Assembly: GCF_035989285.1 (NCBI RefSeq)
Contig: NZ_CP108513.1
Coordinates: 1,922,001 to 1,986,000 of the forward strand
Source: Streptomyces sp. NBC_01235
GTDB taxonomy: Bacteria > Actinomycetota > Actinomycetes > Streptomycetales > Streptomycetaceae
Reading direction: 5' to 3'
Length of the DNA: 64,000 bases
Positions 8,782-16,900 of this stretch are shown here, one piece after another. The notes under the pieces were generated by a model, which searched no databases, had not been told where the DNA came from, and saw only the letters and a list, made by a program, of their open reading frames with translations. Within the stretch, counting starts at the first letter, position 1. Each line of letters begins with the position of its first letter. The position numbers and the translations under genes were made by a program.

Positions 8782-9126
8782 ATGCGACCTGCCATGTTCG
8801 GCTATATGCGGCTCGCCGCAAGTGACGACCCAGACGAAAACGAGACCATCCAACGGGAGTTGGCGACCTACGCCACCCGCGAGGGGTTCGAGCTGGAGCG
8901 GCTGTTCATCGAGCGACTCGACGCCCGTGATGAGTCGGCCTTCTTCGCCTTGGTCGATGCGCTCAAGACCGCCGACGTCAAGAACGTAATCGTGCCGTCC
9001 TTGTGGCACTTCGCCCGGCTGCCTGGCCTGCAAGCTGCCATGCGCGACCACATCGAGCGCGAGCTGGGCGCACGGTTGTGGGTCATCCAAAGCACCGTCG
9101 GACAGCCGAGGGGTGCTGCGTCATGA
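8782..9126 (+). CDS. small resolvase-N-terminal-like protein (no DNA-binding domain)
   Basis: The start is ATG 8782 with GGAGG at 8772-8776, giving 114 residues. The opening FGYMRLAASDDPDE and the later VIVPSLWHFARLPG resemble the N-terminal catalytic domain of serine recombinases. The position of the catalytic serine (usually GYxRVS) reads RLA, although a serine follows two residues later. The C-terminal helix-turn-helix is absent, so recombinase activity is doubtful. The stop overlaps the ATG of the ATPase gene in ATGA, so the two are coupled. A regulatory or protein-interaction role is more likely. Confidence 0.65.
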   Translation: MRPAMFGYMRLAASDDPDENETIQRELATYATREGFELERLFIERLDARDESAFFALVDALKTADVKNVIVPSLWHFARLPGLQAAMRDHIERELGARLWVIQSTVGQPRGAAS

Positions 9127-9740
9127 GCGCCGACACCGTGAACCCGATCCCTCTCCTAGCTGCCTCGCTGCGACTGACCGCCGTACCAACCGCCGTTTCG
9201 TGCTCGCGGATGTTCGTGCGGCACACGCTGACGCGGTGGCACCTCGAAGACCACATCGACACAGCGGCGCTCATCATGAGTGAGCTTGTGACGAACTCTG
9301 TCCGGGCTAGCGGCATCACGGACACAGACCCGAAGTCGTGGCAGATCACCGCCGAGCACGTCATCGGGATACAGCTTCGGGCTATCGAGGCCAGCCTGTA
9401 CGTCGAGGTCTGGGACAGAATGCAAGGGGTGCCGGTACGGAAGAATCCCAACCCTGAGACCGAAGGTGGGCGCGGCTTGCTCTTGGTCGAGCAACTTGCG
9501 AAGCGGTGGAACGTCTACCGTCCGCACGTTGGCGGCAAGGTCGTCTGGGCTGAACTGCCCCTCGGCTTGCCGGTGGAGTCGCCCCCTTTCGACCAGGAGC
9601 ACACGCCCCTCGTCCTACCGACGGACATCCGGGCGGAGCGGGGGCCGGTTGAAGAACAGGCGCGTTCAGCGCTGTTCGACCAGCTCTTGAAGACGACAGT
9701 CGATGCGATGGTCTCGGTGCGGATGACCGATACAACCTAG
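9123..9740 (+). CDS. GHKL ATP-binding protein (RsbW/anti-sigma-like)
   Basis: The 205-residue protein starts at ATG 9123, overlapping the preceding stop. It has the HATPase_c_2 motifs: N-box MSELVTNSVRAS (about 53-64), G1 box VEVWDRM and G2 box EGGRGLLLVEQLA. There is no histidine-kinase dimerisation domain. In Streptomyces such stand-alone GHKL proteins act as anti-sigma or switch kinases. Together with the XRE regulator and the resolvase-like protein it forms a three-gene regulatory set. A hairpin terminator follows at 9801-9838. Confidence 0.8.
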   Translation: MSADTVNPIPLLAASLRLTAVPTAVSCSRMFVRHTLTRWHLEDHIDTAALIMSELVTNSVRASGITDTDPKSWQITAEHVIGIQLRAIEASLYVEVWDRMQGVPVRKNPNPETEGGRGLLLVEQLAKRWNVYRPHVGGKVVWAELPLGLPVESPPFDQEHTPLVLPTDIRAERGPVEEQARSALFDQLLKTTVDAMVSVRMTDTT

Positions 9741-9800
9741 GATCGGTGGCCGGCTGCTGGTAGGTCGGACGGTTCCAGGCGACACAATCCCCGGATATGA

Positions 9801-9838
9801 AAACGCCCCGCCACCCTTACGGGAAGCGCGGGGCGTTT
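9801..9838. terminator. bidirectional hairpin terminator
   Basis: The stems AAACGCCCCGC and GCGGGGCGTTT flank a short loop. The T-run on the right serves the GHKL gene, and the A-run on the left serves the converging TetR gene. Confidence 0.85.
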
Positions 9839-9868
9839 CCGTTTGGGTTGCGGGGTGTGGCGTGTCGT

Positions 9869-10456
9869 CTACAGGATCGACATCAGCGCGAAGCGGCTGG
9901 ACTCCTCGGCGGGCTGTGGAGGGCTGGGCGGTGAGATAGTTCCGAGCAGGCTGGTTAGGTGATAGCGGGCGGAGTCTGACGGCTCCCGCCCATAACGATG
10001 CTCACCTTTCCAGTGCGCTTCGATCAGCTTTCCGAAGACTTCCACAAGCCTGTGAAAGATCGGATGGTACTGATCGGCAGGGTTTTCTTCACGCCCGACG
10101 GGCAGAAGTGCCCTGCATAGCGTGGGGTGATCGGTCAGCAAGACCGCCAGCTCGCGCACGAAGTTCGCGAGAGCTTCATCAGTCTTTCCGTTTGCGGCGA
10201 CGGCTTCATCTGCACGCTCGATGAACGGCAGAAGTTCAGCTTCATAGGCTGCTACGACCAACAGCCGCTTCAATGGAAAGTGATTGAACAGCGTGGCCAT
10301 GCTGACCCCCGCCGCTTTTACAACCTGCTCACGGGTGATTCCGTGATAGTCATGCTCGTCGCAGAACGGGCGGGTTGCGTCCAGGATCATCTTTCGAGTC
10401 CGGGCACGCTTGGTGGCCGCCGCCTTCTGACGGGGGCCGAGTTCTTCTGTTGACAC
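9869..10456 (-). CDS. TetR-family regulator (first)
   Basis: The 195-residue form starts at GTG 10456, which has GGAGAG 4 nt upstream; a longer TTG start at 10495 lacks a ribosome site. The helix-turn-helix is at about 30-65 (GITREQVVKAAGVSMATLFNHFPLKRLLV), the classic TetR layout. The C-terminal ligand domain is unrecognised. It is probably self-regulating through the palindrome at 10496-10511. The next TetR gene lies on the same strand, about 700 bp upstream in transcription. Confidence 0.85.
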   Translation of the reverse strand: MSTEELGPRQKAAATKRARTRKMILDATRPFCDEHDYHGITREQVVKAAGVSMATLFNHFPLKRLLVVAAYEAELLPFIERADEAVAANGKTDEALANFVRELAVLLTDHPTLCRALLPVGREENPADQYHPIFHRLVEVFGKLIEAHWKGEHRYGREPSDSARYHLTSLLGTISPPSPPQPAEESSRFALMSIL

Positions 10457-10495
10457 GCGTCTCTCCAATATTGCTCGGATGGGGCGCGTCGCCAA

Positions 10496-10511
10496 CTAAG
10501 GAATTACTTAG
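10496..10511. promoter_or_regulatory. palindromic operator candidate
   Basis: The arms CTAAG and CTTAG surround an AATT-centred core. The palindrome sits just upstream of the first TetR start, in an AT-richer stretch, where an autoregulatory operator would be expected. Confidence 0.5.
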
Positions 10512-10687
10512 CGGGGCGCCGCATCCGAGATAGAGAGAGGACTATTGCCTTTGCGGCAATCTGTGTATATTTAAACACATTTTGTATAAAAATGCAATTA
10601 CTCTTAGAAACAAAGAACACCCCGCGACCGACAGCGGACGCAGGGCGTTCTTCGCTGTGATTGTGCGAGGTGAATGACGCGATTGCG

Positions 10688-10981
10688 TCAGCGGTTGAGC
10701 GTGGCGTTGCAGTCCGAGATGACGCCCTCGGCGAAGTCGCCGAACTCGTCGAGCGTCCTCGCCAGGGAGACGCCGACCGGGCCGTCTTCACGCATCTTGT
10801 CGGCGGTCGAACGCAGGTTGGTGAGTCCGTCACCACTCCTTACCGGCCGGGCCGGGAAAGTGCGGCGGAGTTCGGTGGCGGATGAGCCACCGGTGATGGC
10901 GTCCGTGAGGTTGATGTCTCGGCCGTCCGTCTTGTTACCAAACAGATCGTATCCGTCGAAGCTCAAGGTGGTTCCCTTCAT
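10688..10981 (-). CDS. small hypothetical protein between two TetR genes
   Basis: The frame encodes 97 residues from ATG 10981 (MKGTTLSFDGYDLFGN), with an alternative TTG at 11023. I see no known motif, signal peptide or transmembrane segment. The composition (acidic, Gly/Thr-rich) is protein-like, and the opposite strand gives only arginine/serine-rich shadows. It has its own hairpin terminator arrangement with AT-rich DNA on both sides, which looks like a cargo cassette. No clear ribosome site is visible, so the start is uncertain. Confidence 0.5.
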   Translation of the reverse strand: MKGTTLSFDGYDLFGNKTDGRDINLTDAITGGSSATELRRTFPARPVRSGDGLTNLRSTADKMREDGPVGVSLARTLDEFGDFAEGVISDCNATLNR

Positions 10982-11097
10982 AGGTAACGATGCCTTGACG
11001 AAACAGAAATTGCATTTCGCCAAGACTTACTATGAAGGATTTGATTCAAAATGCAAGGTTAAGCAGTTTAATTACGGCGATTAGCGTGAGTGCGGAA

Positions 11098-11140
11098 AAG
11101 AAAGAACCCCGCATCCCGTAGGGATCGCGGGGTTTCTTTG
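11098..11140. terminator. hairpin terminator
   Basis: AAAGAACCCCGCATCCC pairs with GGGATCGCGGGGTTTCTTT around a short loop, with T-runs suitable in both directions. It lies just downstream of the second TetR gene on the minus strand. Confidence 0.85.
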
Positions 11141-11189
11141 ACGGCAGCATTCTTGGAAGCGGGGCAAGTTGTGGTGTGATCGAGGCGAC

Positions 11190-11957
11190 CTACCAACCCG
11201 CCAGGTCGTCGCGTTGCTTCAGCTTCTCGTACCACTCATCGACCCTTGGCTGTACAGCTTCTAGGAGATTGAGCGCCCCTCTGATGACGGGCGCATCAAA
11301 GCTCGACAGGATCGCGGGCAGGAGCTCGGCAGCCGTTGCCTGCGTGACGGCCATTGGCAGGTCACGCAGAGCATATGAATCGCGCAGCTCCAGAAGCATC
11401 GAGCGAACGTGATACTCAACAGTATAGCTGTATACAATATCCGGGTCGTCGCAAGTATAGTTCCCGACGTGCTTGAATGGCTCGCGCCTGTGAACAATCA
11501 ATACCATGCCGTCCGTGATATGGCTCCCGATTTGCCGATTGCCCTTTCCCGTGATGTAACGGTCACTGCGCGGCACTTCGAAATACGCCTTGATCATAGC
11601 CATGGTGAGCGCTTGATGCTCATAGCTCAGCTTATTGACGGCGTACATATACCGAAGCAGCTCCTCGATGGGATCTGACGGGTTGTAAGTGCCGTCTTCC
11701 ACGCCCCTGACGATCGGCTGGATAACCGGCGCGAGTAGCTGTTCATGGGCTGCTTGCAGGATGTCGTACTTGTACGTGAAGTGGTTGTACAGGGTGGCAA
11801 CGCTGACGTCAGCCGCTTCGGCGATCTGCTCACGGGTGTAGTCGCCATCGTCAGCTTCGCCGTACAGGTCGAGTGCGGCCAGTGCGACCGTCCGTCGTGT
11901 TCGCCTGCGCTTCGTCTCTGCTGCCCGCTGTCTGGCGGTCATCTCTTCCTCGGTCAT
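11190..11957 (-). CDS. TetR-family regulator (second), probable repressor of the 12.1-kb operon
   Basis: The protein has 255 residues. The helix-turn-helix is at about 40-75 (DYTREQIAEAADVSVATLYNHFTYKYDIL). The C-terminal region is longer than usual for TetR and unrecognised. The gene is divergent from the small-protein operon at 12.1 kb. Between them lies a promoter with a near-perfect -35 box, its spacer filled by the palindrome TGAGTG-AG-CACTCA. This supports direct repression of the operon, similar in logic to Kor-type regulators of Streptomyces mobile elements (role inferred). Confidence 0.85.
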   Translation of the reverse strand: MTEEEMTARQRAAETKRRRTRRTVALAALDLYGEADDGDYTREQIAEAADVSVATLYNHFTYKYDILQAAHEQLLAPVIQPIVRGVEDGTYNPSDPIEELLRYMYAVNKLSYEHQALTMAMIKAYFEVPRSDRYITGKGNRQIGSHITDGMVLIVHRREPFKHVGNYTCDDPDIVYSYTVEYHVRSMLLELRDSYALRDLPMAVTQATAAELLPAILSSFDAPVIRGALNLLEAVQPRVDEWYEKLKQRDDLAGW

Positions 11958-12002
11958 GACGTCATCTTACGTGCACTGTAGGGCCACCGCCAAGATTGAG
12001 GT

Positions 12003-12032
12003 TTGACAGAAACCTGAGTGAGCACTCAACCT
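12003..12032 (+). promoter_or_regulatory. promoter with overlapping operator palindrome
   Basis: TTGACA is at 12003-12008. The palindrome TGAGTG-AG-CACTCA is at 12015-12028, within the spacer. The -10 region around 12027-12032 is weak. A repressor bound here would exclude polymerase. Confidence 0.6.
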
Positions 12033-12121
12033 AGAGCCCATCGACCCACCCGCCGCGGCTGGCCTACGTGAACGCTGCGTTCTACGGGGCTGTCCTGGCA
12101 CGGATGAAGGAACCGATCCAC

Positions 12122-12460
12122 ATGGGCAATGACCTGGTACTTGGTGGCTACGGCCAACCAGAAGAGCGGCGCAGTTGGCTCGCTCCCAAGCAGTCCGCCG
12201 TACAGCGTGAGTTCCAACAGCGCGAGGAGCGAGCGGCAGCTGAGCTGATGTTCAACGCGAGGAAGCAGCAGGCCACGGCCGCACTGCGGATGCACTTGAC
12301 CGAGACCGCCATGCACGACGTGACGGACATGGTGGCTCTGGCTCGACAGCTTGCGGGCAATGACCCGCTTCTCGCTCAGGAACTGGGCAAGCTGGTTGCC
12401 GAGTTCAATCGACAAACCGCCCGTGACATCCGCAGCTTCGGCAATGGGCTCGGTCTCTGA
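12122..12460 (+). CDS. hypothetical element protein (first of small-gene operon)
   Basis: No family is recognised. The frame can start at GTG 12068 (130 residues) or at ATG 12122 (112 residues). I prefer 12122 because AAGGA lies about 10 nt upstream. The protein is Gln/Glu/Arg-rich and mostly helical, with a coiled-coil-like stretch QREFQQREERAAAE near the middle, and is probably cytoplasmic. Its stop overlaps the ATG of the next small gene (TGATG), so the two are coupled. Confidence 0.6.
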   Translation: MGNDLVLGGYGQPEERRSWLAPKQSAVQREFQQREERAAAELMFNARKQQATAALRMHLTETAMHDVTDMVALARQLAGNDPLLAQELGKLVAEFNRQTARDIRSFGNGLGL

Positions 12461-12675
12461 TGAACCTCGCTGACCTGGTGGAGCGGACCATCATGATCCT
12501 CCTCGGTTCCAGTCTGCTCGTCGGTTGCTACATCCACGACGAGGTGACCGAGAAGAGGAACGTCCAGCGTCCCGACCCCTGGCGTGAGTCCGTTGAAGTC
12601 CGCGCCAGGATGCGAGCCCGTAAGCGCGACGTCAGGCGTCAGATGCTCGAAGCCGCCCAACGTCACCGCCGCTGA
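12460..12675 (+). CDS. small membrane protein
   Basis: The 71-residue protein has one hydrophobic segment at about residues 9-24 (TIMILLGSSLLVGCYI). A strongly basic tail follows, rich in Arg (RARMRARKRDVRRQM). The start overlaps the previous stop. The arrangement resembles the small membrane proteins found with transfer genes of actinobacterial elements, but no family match can be claimed. Confidence 0.6.
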   Translation: MNLADLVERTIMILLGSSLLVGCYIHDEVTEKRNVQRPDPWRESVEVRARMRARKRDVRRQMLEAAQRHRR

Positions 12676-12873
12676 TCCTTGCTGACCGGGCCCCCTTCCG
12701 AAGGTCGTCACCTTCACTCTCCGCAGGGGAAGGCAGCCGAGAACACCTCCCGGCCAGTGCCACCCCTGCACCCGGCGACCTTCGGCGAGGGGGGCCGCGC
12801 CGTAGATCCACCCCTTCAAACGTCCGCCGGCCACGGCTCGTGAGTCGGCGGCACCTACCCGAGAGGGCGTCCC

Positions 12874-13032
12874 GTGGGGAAGGTCCGAAATTTCCTCCTG
12901 CTGCTTCTGCTGGCAGGCATCACGATTCGCGTGCTGTGGCTCGCCCTTGAACCCCTACTTCCTTACGTCGTCAGTGGCCTGGCGATCGTGCTTGTCATGG
13001 GCTTCGTGTACTTCAGGATCACTCGGTGGTAG
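12874..13032 (+). CDS. 52-residue small membrane protein (two hydrophobic segments)
   Basis: The frame is GTG 12874 to TAG 13030-13032. It encodes a short basic N-terminus (MGKVRNF), a Leu-rich hydrophobic segment (about 8-24) and a second one (about 32-47), and ends FRITRW. GAGAGGG lies about 7 nt upstream. It follows the two previous small genes on the same strand and its end overlaps the convergent hydrolase gene by 14 bp. It may be a spread-type (Spd-like) membrane peptide; that is inference from size, topology and location. Confidence 0.55.
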   Translation: MGKVRNFLLLLLLAGITIRVLWLALEPLLPYVVSGLAIVLVMGFVYFRITRW

Positions 13033-13585
13033 GCGCGGACCGCAAGAGCTGACGAAGCTTCAAGGCAAACACTGTCACTGCAAAAAATATGGTCGCTCCG
13101 TGACCAAGCGTCGGTAGCTGAACGCTTTGGATGTCTGGCCGCTGGCTTTTACCCACGGGCACTCGCCAATCGTGGACGCCATGCACTGAGACCACCTTAC
13201 TTAGAAGCATCTCGTCTCCATTGCTCAAGTGATTGTCTGCTTGAGCAATCGAGGCTTCGAGGAGCGGGTTCGTGGGGTGGTCCTTTGGCTTCAGCGGAGA
13301 GGCCACGGTTACTACACGGCGAATATCTGGCCGCTCGATGAGGAGATTGACCGCGCTAGTACCTCCAGCGCTCATCCCGACAACGTAGAGCAGGCCGGAT
13401 GGCAGGGTGTTGACGTACACCAAGAGCGCTCTTTGCTTCTCCTGGAGCTGCGAGGCATCGCCAGTCCACCCAAAGCAGTAGACGTGCGGAACGTACCCAA
13501 GCAAGCGCCACAAGGGCGCCGCCAGGTGATACAGCCAGGCTCTATCGCCAAGTCCAGGAATGAAGAGAAGGTGGGGTTTTTCCAT
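13019..13585 (-). CDS. alpha/beta-hydrolase-fold protein
   Basis: The 188-residue protein opens with LLFIPGLGDRAW (oxyanion-hole strand), has the nucleophile elbow VGMSAGGTSA (Ser near residue 71), HDWRVPV as likely Asp segment and LGHG as the catalytic His. This is a complete triad in a small hydrolase. Its ATG at 13585 overlaps the divergent acyltransferase ATG at 13584 (within CCATGG), so each gene's ribosome site lies in the other's first codons. The pairing of a hydrolase and an acyltransferase suggests lipid or acyl-ester chemistry, which is inferred. Confidence 0.75.
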   Translation of the reverse strand: MEKPHLLFIPGLGDRAWLYHLAAPLWRLLGYVPHVYCFGWTGDASQLQEKQRALLVYVNTLPSGLLYVVGMSAGGTSAVNLLIERPDIRRVVTVASPLKPKDHPTNPLLEASIAQADNHLSNGDEMLLSKVVSVHGVHDWRVPVGKSQRPDIQSVQLPTLGHGATIFFAVTVFALKLRQLLRSAPTTE

Positions 13586-14456
13586 GGCGCATAATTCCTA
13601 CTACAAGTATACGCTTTACCCACCGCTTCGACGAGAGCCTGCCTATCTACGGCAGGCGGTTCACTTGGCGCGAAGTACGGGTGGTATCGCCAGCGCCACC
13701 ACGGTGCTGTTCCGCCGCGCCAACATCACGGTGCATGTCGTCGGTGATGTGTCGGGCTGGAACCAGGCGAGTGCGGGCACGTTACTTATCGGCGACCATC
13801 GAGACCGCTTCGAAGTCGGGCCGCTGCTGGCCGTCTTGGGTGGCTTCCCTCGTGAGGACATCCATTTCATCCAAAAGCCGTTTTCCAAGAACGCTCGTCT
13901 CTTCCGCTCGCTGGGTTCGCGCGGTGAAGACATCCCGCTCCCCGTCATCCCGCAGACGCTCGCTGGTGACAGGTCAAACGTCTTCAATCGTGATCTTTGG
14001 TGGCGCATGCTTCTTCGTGGCGGGCTCCCGACAGCAGCGGACTTGCGCGCGCTCAACATGGAGTCGCTCGATCGAGCAGCACGCGCGGTGAGTGATGGTC
14101 GTCTCGTGTCGCTCTATCCGGCAGGCGGCTGCATGGATGCAGCGAAGAAGCCATGGCAACGCGGTATCGGGCGGATCATCAAGCTACTGAGCCATGAGGC
14201 GCGGGAGCGTGTTCAGGTCGTTCTCTTCCGCTTCGATGATTTCTCCACCCTCAAGATCTCGCGCTCGTTGCGACAGCAGGAGCGCGGTATCCGGTCAGAG
14301 CCGTACGCGGTGACGCTGCGTCTTGGGGCTCAAGGGTCGGTCTACGACCTGCTTGGGGAGGAAGCCCCGATCGACTACCTGAGCGCTGAAGAAATCACGG
14401 TGCGGTTGCGCCAACGCTTCGTCGAGCCGTTCCGATCAACTGCGCCCGTCGTATGA
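13584..14456 (+). CDS. PlsC-like acyltransferase
   Basis: Starting at ATG 13584 (GGTGGGG upstream at 13569-13575) the protein has 290 residues. The block LLIGDHRDRFEVGPLLAVLG resembles the NHx4D active site of glycerophospholipid acyltransferases, with GDHRDRFE in place of NHxSxxD. SLYPAGGCMD resembles the FPEGT acyl-acceptor motif. No strong transmembrane helix is present, unusual for the family. A longer start at 13560 exists. Its stop overlaps the ATG of the transfer ATPase (ATGA at 14453), so it probably belongs to the same transcript. Confidence 0.65.
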   Translation: MAHNSYYKYTLYPPLRREPAYLRQAVHLARSTGGIASATTVLFRRANITVHVVGDVSGWNQASAGTLLIGDHRDRFEVGPLLAVLGGFPREDIHFIQKPFSKNARLFRSLGSRGEDIPLPVIPQTLAGDRSNVFNRDLWWRMLLRGGLPTAADLRALNMESLDRAARAVSDGRLVSLYPAGGCMDAAKKPWQRGIGRIIKLLSHEARERVQVVLFRFDDFSTLKISRSLRQQERGIRSEPYAVTLRLGAQGSVYDLLGEEAPIDYLSAEEITVRLRQRFVEPFRSTAPVV

Positions 14457-14534
14457 CCGAGCGCATGGCTTTCTCGCTGTCCTTCCCAGTCGACCTGAAC
14501 GAGGCCCAGGTGCTCGCCTTCCTGCGCGCGCTAA
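14453..14534 (+). pseudogene. VirD4/TraD-like transfer ATPase, N-terminal fragment
   Basis: This is the first 27 codons (MTERMAFSLSFPVDLNEAQ...FLRAL) of a gene whose remainder lies at 16212-16830 and 20779-22291. The fragment runs into IS1380-type sequence after CTAA and stops 17 codons later. The paralogue near 34 kb has a matching N-terminus (FEIHFPHELTAPDVVRAL), which supports the assignment. Confidence 0.8.
14531..14534 (+). repeat. target duplication CTAA of the IS1380-type element
   Basis: The second copy is at 16208-16211. Keeping one copy joins the two parts of the transfer ATPase gene in frame. Confidence 0.85.
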
Positions 14535-14580
14535 CCTCGCGCTTTCGCGAGTGGGTCTGTCCGAGTCTTGATCAAATAAA

Positions 14581-14654
14581 TGGAGAGTGCTGCTGACCTG
14601 CAACGATGGGACTTGTCGAGGGTCCTGTCACTGCAAGGAAAGAAGCACTCTCCA
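14581..14654 (+). repeat. 11-bp perfect inverted repeat upstream of the IS1380 transposase
   Basis: TGGAGAGTGCT (14581-14591) and AGCACTCTCCA (14644-14654) can form a hairpin across the probable transposase start region. Such leader hairpins can limit read-in transcription or translation of a transposase; that role is inferred. Confidence 0.6.
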
Positions 14655-16035
14655 GGTGAAGAAGAGTAGCGGGTCGTACCCGCGTGTCCGTGTCGAGGGC
14701 GGCGGCCGTGGAGTTGTTGCCCAGGCCGGGGCCGTGCTGCTGGTCGAGACGGTCCGCAGGTCCGGCCTGGACACCGCGATATCCGCGTCGCTGGCGCCGT
14801 GGCGCAAGCGGCGGGCCGTGCACGATCCGGGCAAGATCCTGCTGGATGTGGCGCTGGCCGTCGCACTCGGCGGTGACTGTCTGGCCGACGTCGGCATGCT
14901 GCGGGCCGAGCCGGCGGTGTTCGGCCCGGTGGCCTCCGATCCGACCGTCTCCCGCCTCGTCGACGCGCTCGCCGCGTCCGGCCCGAAAGCTCTTGCAGCG
15001 ATCCGCGGCGCGCGTTCCGAAGTACGTCAGCGAGTCTGGGAGTTGGCCGGGGCAAGCAGTCCGGCCGCCGACGGCCAGGTGATCGTGGACATCGACGGCG
15101 TGCTGGTCCTCGCCCACTCCGAGAAACAAGACGCCACCGCGACCTGGAAGAAGACCTTCGGCCATCACCCGCTTGTCGCGTTCGTCGACCACGGCCCAGC
15201 CGGGTCCGGAGAGCCGGTGGCGGCCCTGCTGCGGCCCGGCAACGCGGGCTCCAACACCGCCGCCGATCACATCGAGACCGCCCAACTCGCCCTGGCCCAG
15301 CTGCCCAAACGCCTGCGGCGGGGACGGCAGACGCTGATCCGCACCGACTCCGGCGGCGGCACCCACGCCTTCCTCGACTGGCTCTCCCGGCGCGGCCGGT
15401 GGCTGTCGTATTCCGTCGGAATGACCATCACCGACGCCATCCACCAGGCCGTCCTGAAGATCCCGAAGAAGGCATGGACACCGGCCTACGACGCGGGCGG
15501 CACCGAACGGCCCGGAGCCTGGGTCGCAGAGATCACCGACATGCCCGACCTGAGCACCTGGCCGAAGGGCATGCGGCTGATCGTCCGCAAGGAACGCCCG
15601 CACCCCGGGGCACAGTTGCGCTTCACCGACCTCGACGGACTGCGGCTCACCTGCTTCGCGACCAACACCAAAGGCGGCCAGCTCGCCGACCTCGAACTGC
15701 GTCACCGCAGGCGGGCCCGCTGCGAGGACCGCATCCGCGGCGCCCGCGCCACCGGCCTGCGCAATCTGCCCCTGCACGACACGGCACAAAACCGGATCTG
15801 GCTGGAGATCGTCTCCCTCGCACTCGACCTCCTCGCCTGGATGCCGATGCTCGCACTGAGCGGCGATGCCCGCCGCTGGGAGCCCAAGAAGCTCCGGCTG
15901 CGGCTGTTCTCCGCCCCCGCGCAGCTCGTGAACACCGGCCGCCGCCGCTGGCTCCGCCTGCCCACCCGATGGCCCTGGACCGCCGTCATCAGCCACGCGA
16001 TCGTCAGGCTCCACGCCCTGCCGAACCCCGGCTGA
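14587..16035 (+). CDS. IS1380-family transposase
   Basis: The frame gives up to 482 residues. Translation may really start inside the leader hairpin or near 14656, where VKKSSGSYPRVRVEG, the usual beginning of such proteins, is found. The DDE core is recognisable: VIVDIDGVLVLAHSEK (first Asp), IRTDSGGGTHAF (second Asp) and a C-terminal helical region with RCEDRIRGARATGL. The frame is intact, so the transposase could be active. Confidence 0.85.
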   Translation: MLLTCNDGTCRGSCHCKERSTLQVKKSSGSYPRVRVEGGGRGVVAQAGAVLLVETVRRSGLDTAISASLAPWRKRRAVHDPGKILLDVALAVALGGDCLADVGMLRAEPAVFGPVASDPTVSRLVDALAASGPKALAAIRGARSEVRQRVWELAGASSPAADGQVIVDIDGVLVLAHSEKQDATATWKKTFGHHPLVAFVDHGPAGSGEPVAALLRPGNAGSNTAADHIETAQLALAQLPKRLRRGRQTLIRTDSGGGTHAFLDWLSRRGRWLSYSVGMTITDAIHQAVLKIPKKAWTPAYDAGGTERPGAWVAEITDMPDLSTWPKGMRLIVRKERPHPGAQLRFTDLDGLRLTCFATNTKGGQLADLELRHRRRARCEDRIRGARATGLRNLPLHDTAQNRIWLEIVSLALDLLAWMPMLALSGDARRWEPKKLRLRLFSAPAQLVNTGRRRWLRLPTRWPWTAVISHAIVRLHALPNPG

Positions 16036-16211
16036 CCAGCCACATCGACCGTCCCGACGACCCGCACCACCACACCGGCGAAGTGGAACCCGGCGCCCAT
16101 CCGACGCGAAAGCCGGACCCTCGCCCTGCCCCAACCCCGAAAAGACCGCACCACACAAACGCGGAGTCCCCGTCAGCGAACCGACGAGGACTCATGAACG
16201 ATCGAGGCTAA

Positions 16212-16830
16212 GCGGAACGTTCATCGGTGGGCCGCGGCGGCTGCTTGGTGTCCCGTCTGTCGTCTTCGAGGTGCGGGCGGACGAACGGGGTATCTCGTAC
16301 CGCTGCCGGGTGCCGCGAGGCCAGGCCGACTATGTGGCGGGGCAGTTTCGCACTCTGTTCCCCGGATCTACGGTCACGCCGGCGCGGGAAGAAGAAGCGC
16401 CGGACCTATGGAGCGCGGGCGTCGAGCTGGCTATGACCAACCCGCGCCGTCGCCTGGCCGTGGTGGACGCGGTCGCTTCTTCGGCAAGCCTGCTCGCCTG
16501 TCTCCAGGGGATGCGAGGGAATGAAGCGGTCCTTCTTCAGTGGGTGGTCAGTCCGGCTGCTCCGGAACGTCCACCAGCTCGGGCCGGCTCACGGGAGGAC
16601 GGGGGCTTCTTCGGGCTCGGTGGCAAAAGAGACAGGGCTAGGGTGGACGACCTTCGCACCAAGCTCGAAGAGCCCAACTTCCTCGCCGTCCTCCGCGTTG
16701 CGGTACGAGCAGGCGACAAGGAGCGCGCTCGCACGGTCCTTGGACGGGTGCGTTCCTCGCTCTCCAGCGCGGGCACCGCGGCGACGCGGTTTCGACGACG
16801 ACTGGTGAGTGTGAGGCGGGTGGCGTCTCG
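16212..16830 (+). pseudogene. VirD4/TraD-like transfer ATPase, middle fragment
   Basis: The fragment continues the frame directly from 14534 (SGTFIGGPRRLLGVPSVV...). It contains FRTLFPGSTVTP and AMTNPRRRLAVVDAVA, then a Gln-Trp-Val segment (LLQWVVSPAAP) that matches VVQWVIGAKQS in the paralogue near 33.7 kb. It runs into the IS21-type left end after TCTCG and stops within it at 16846. Confidence 0.8.
16826..16830 (+). repeat. target duplication TCTCG of the IS21-type element
   Basis: The second copy is at 20774-20778. Keeping one copy restores the frame (RRVASRASRAA). Confidence 0.85.
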
Positions 16831-16900
16831 TGTCGCGGGTTCCTGAAGACTGACCCCCAGGAGTCTTCCGAAAGTTGACCCCCCTTGTTGATCATGGAGG

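Larger units (their letters stand above)
14535..16207 (+). mobile_element. IS1380-family insertion sequence, 1673 bp
   Basis: The terminal inverted repeats are about 18 bp (CCTCGcgCtTTCgcGAGT against CCTCGatCgTTCatGAGT, 13-14 matches) and are bounded by the 4-bp duplication CTAA. The element carries one transposase gene in the same direction as the gene it interrupts. Confidence 0.88.
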
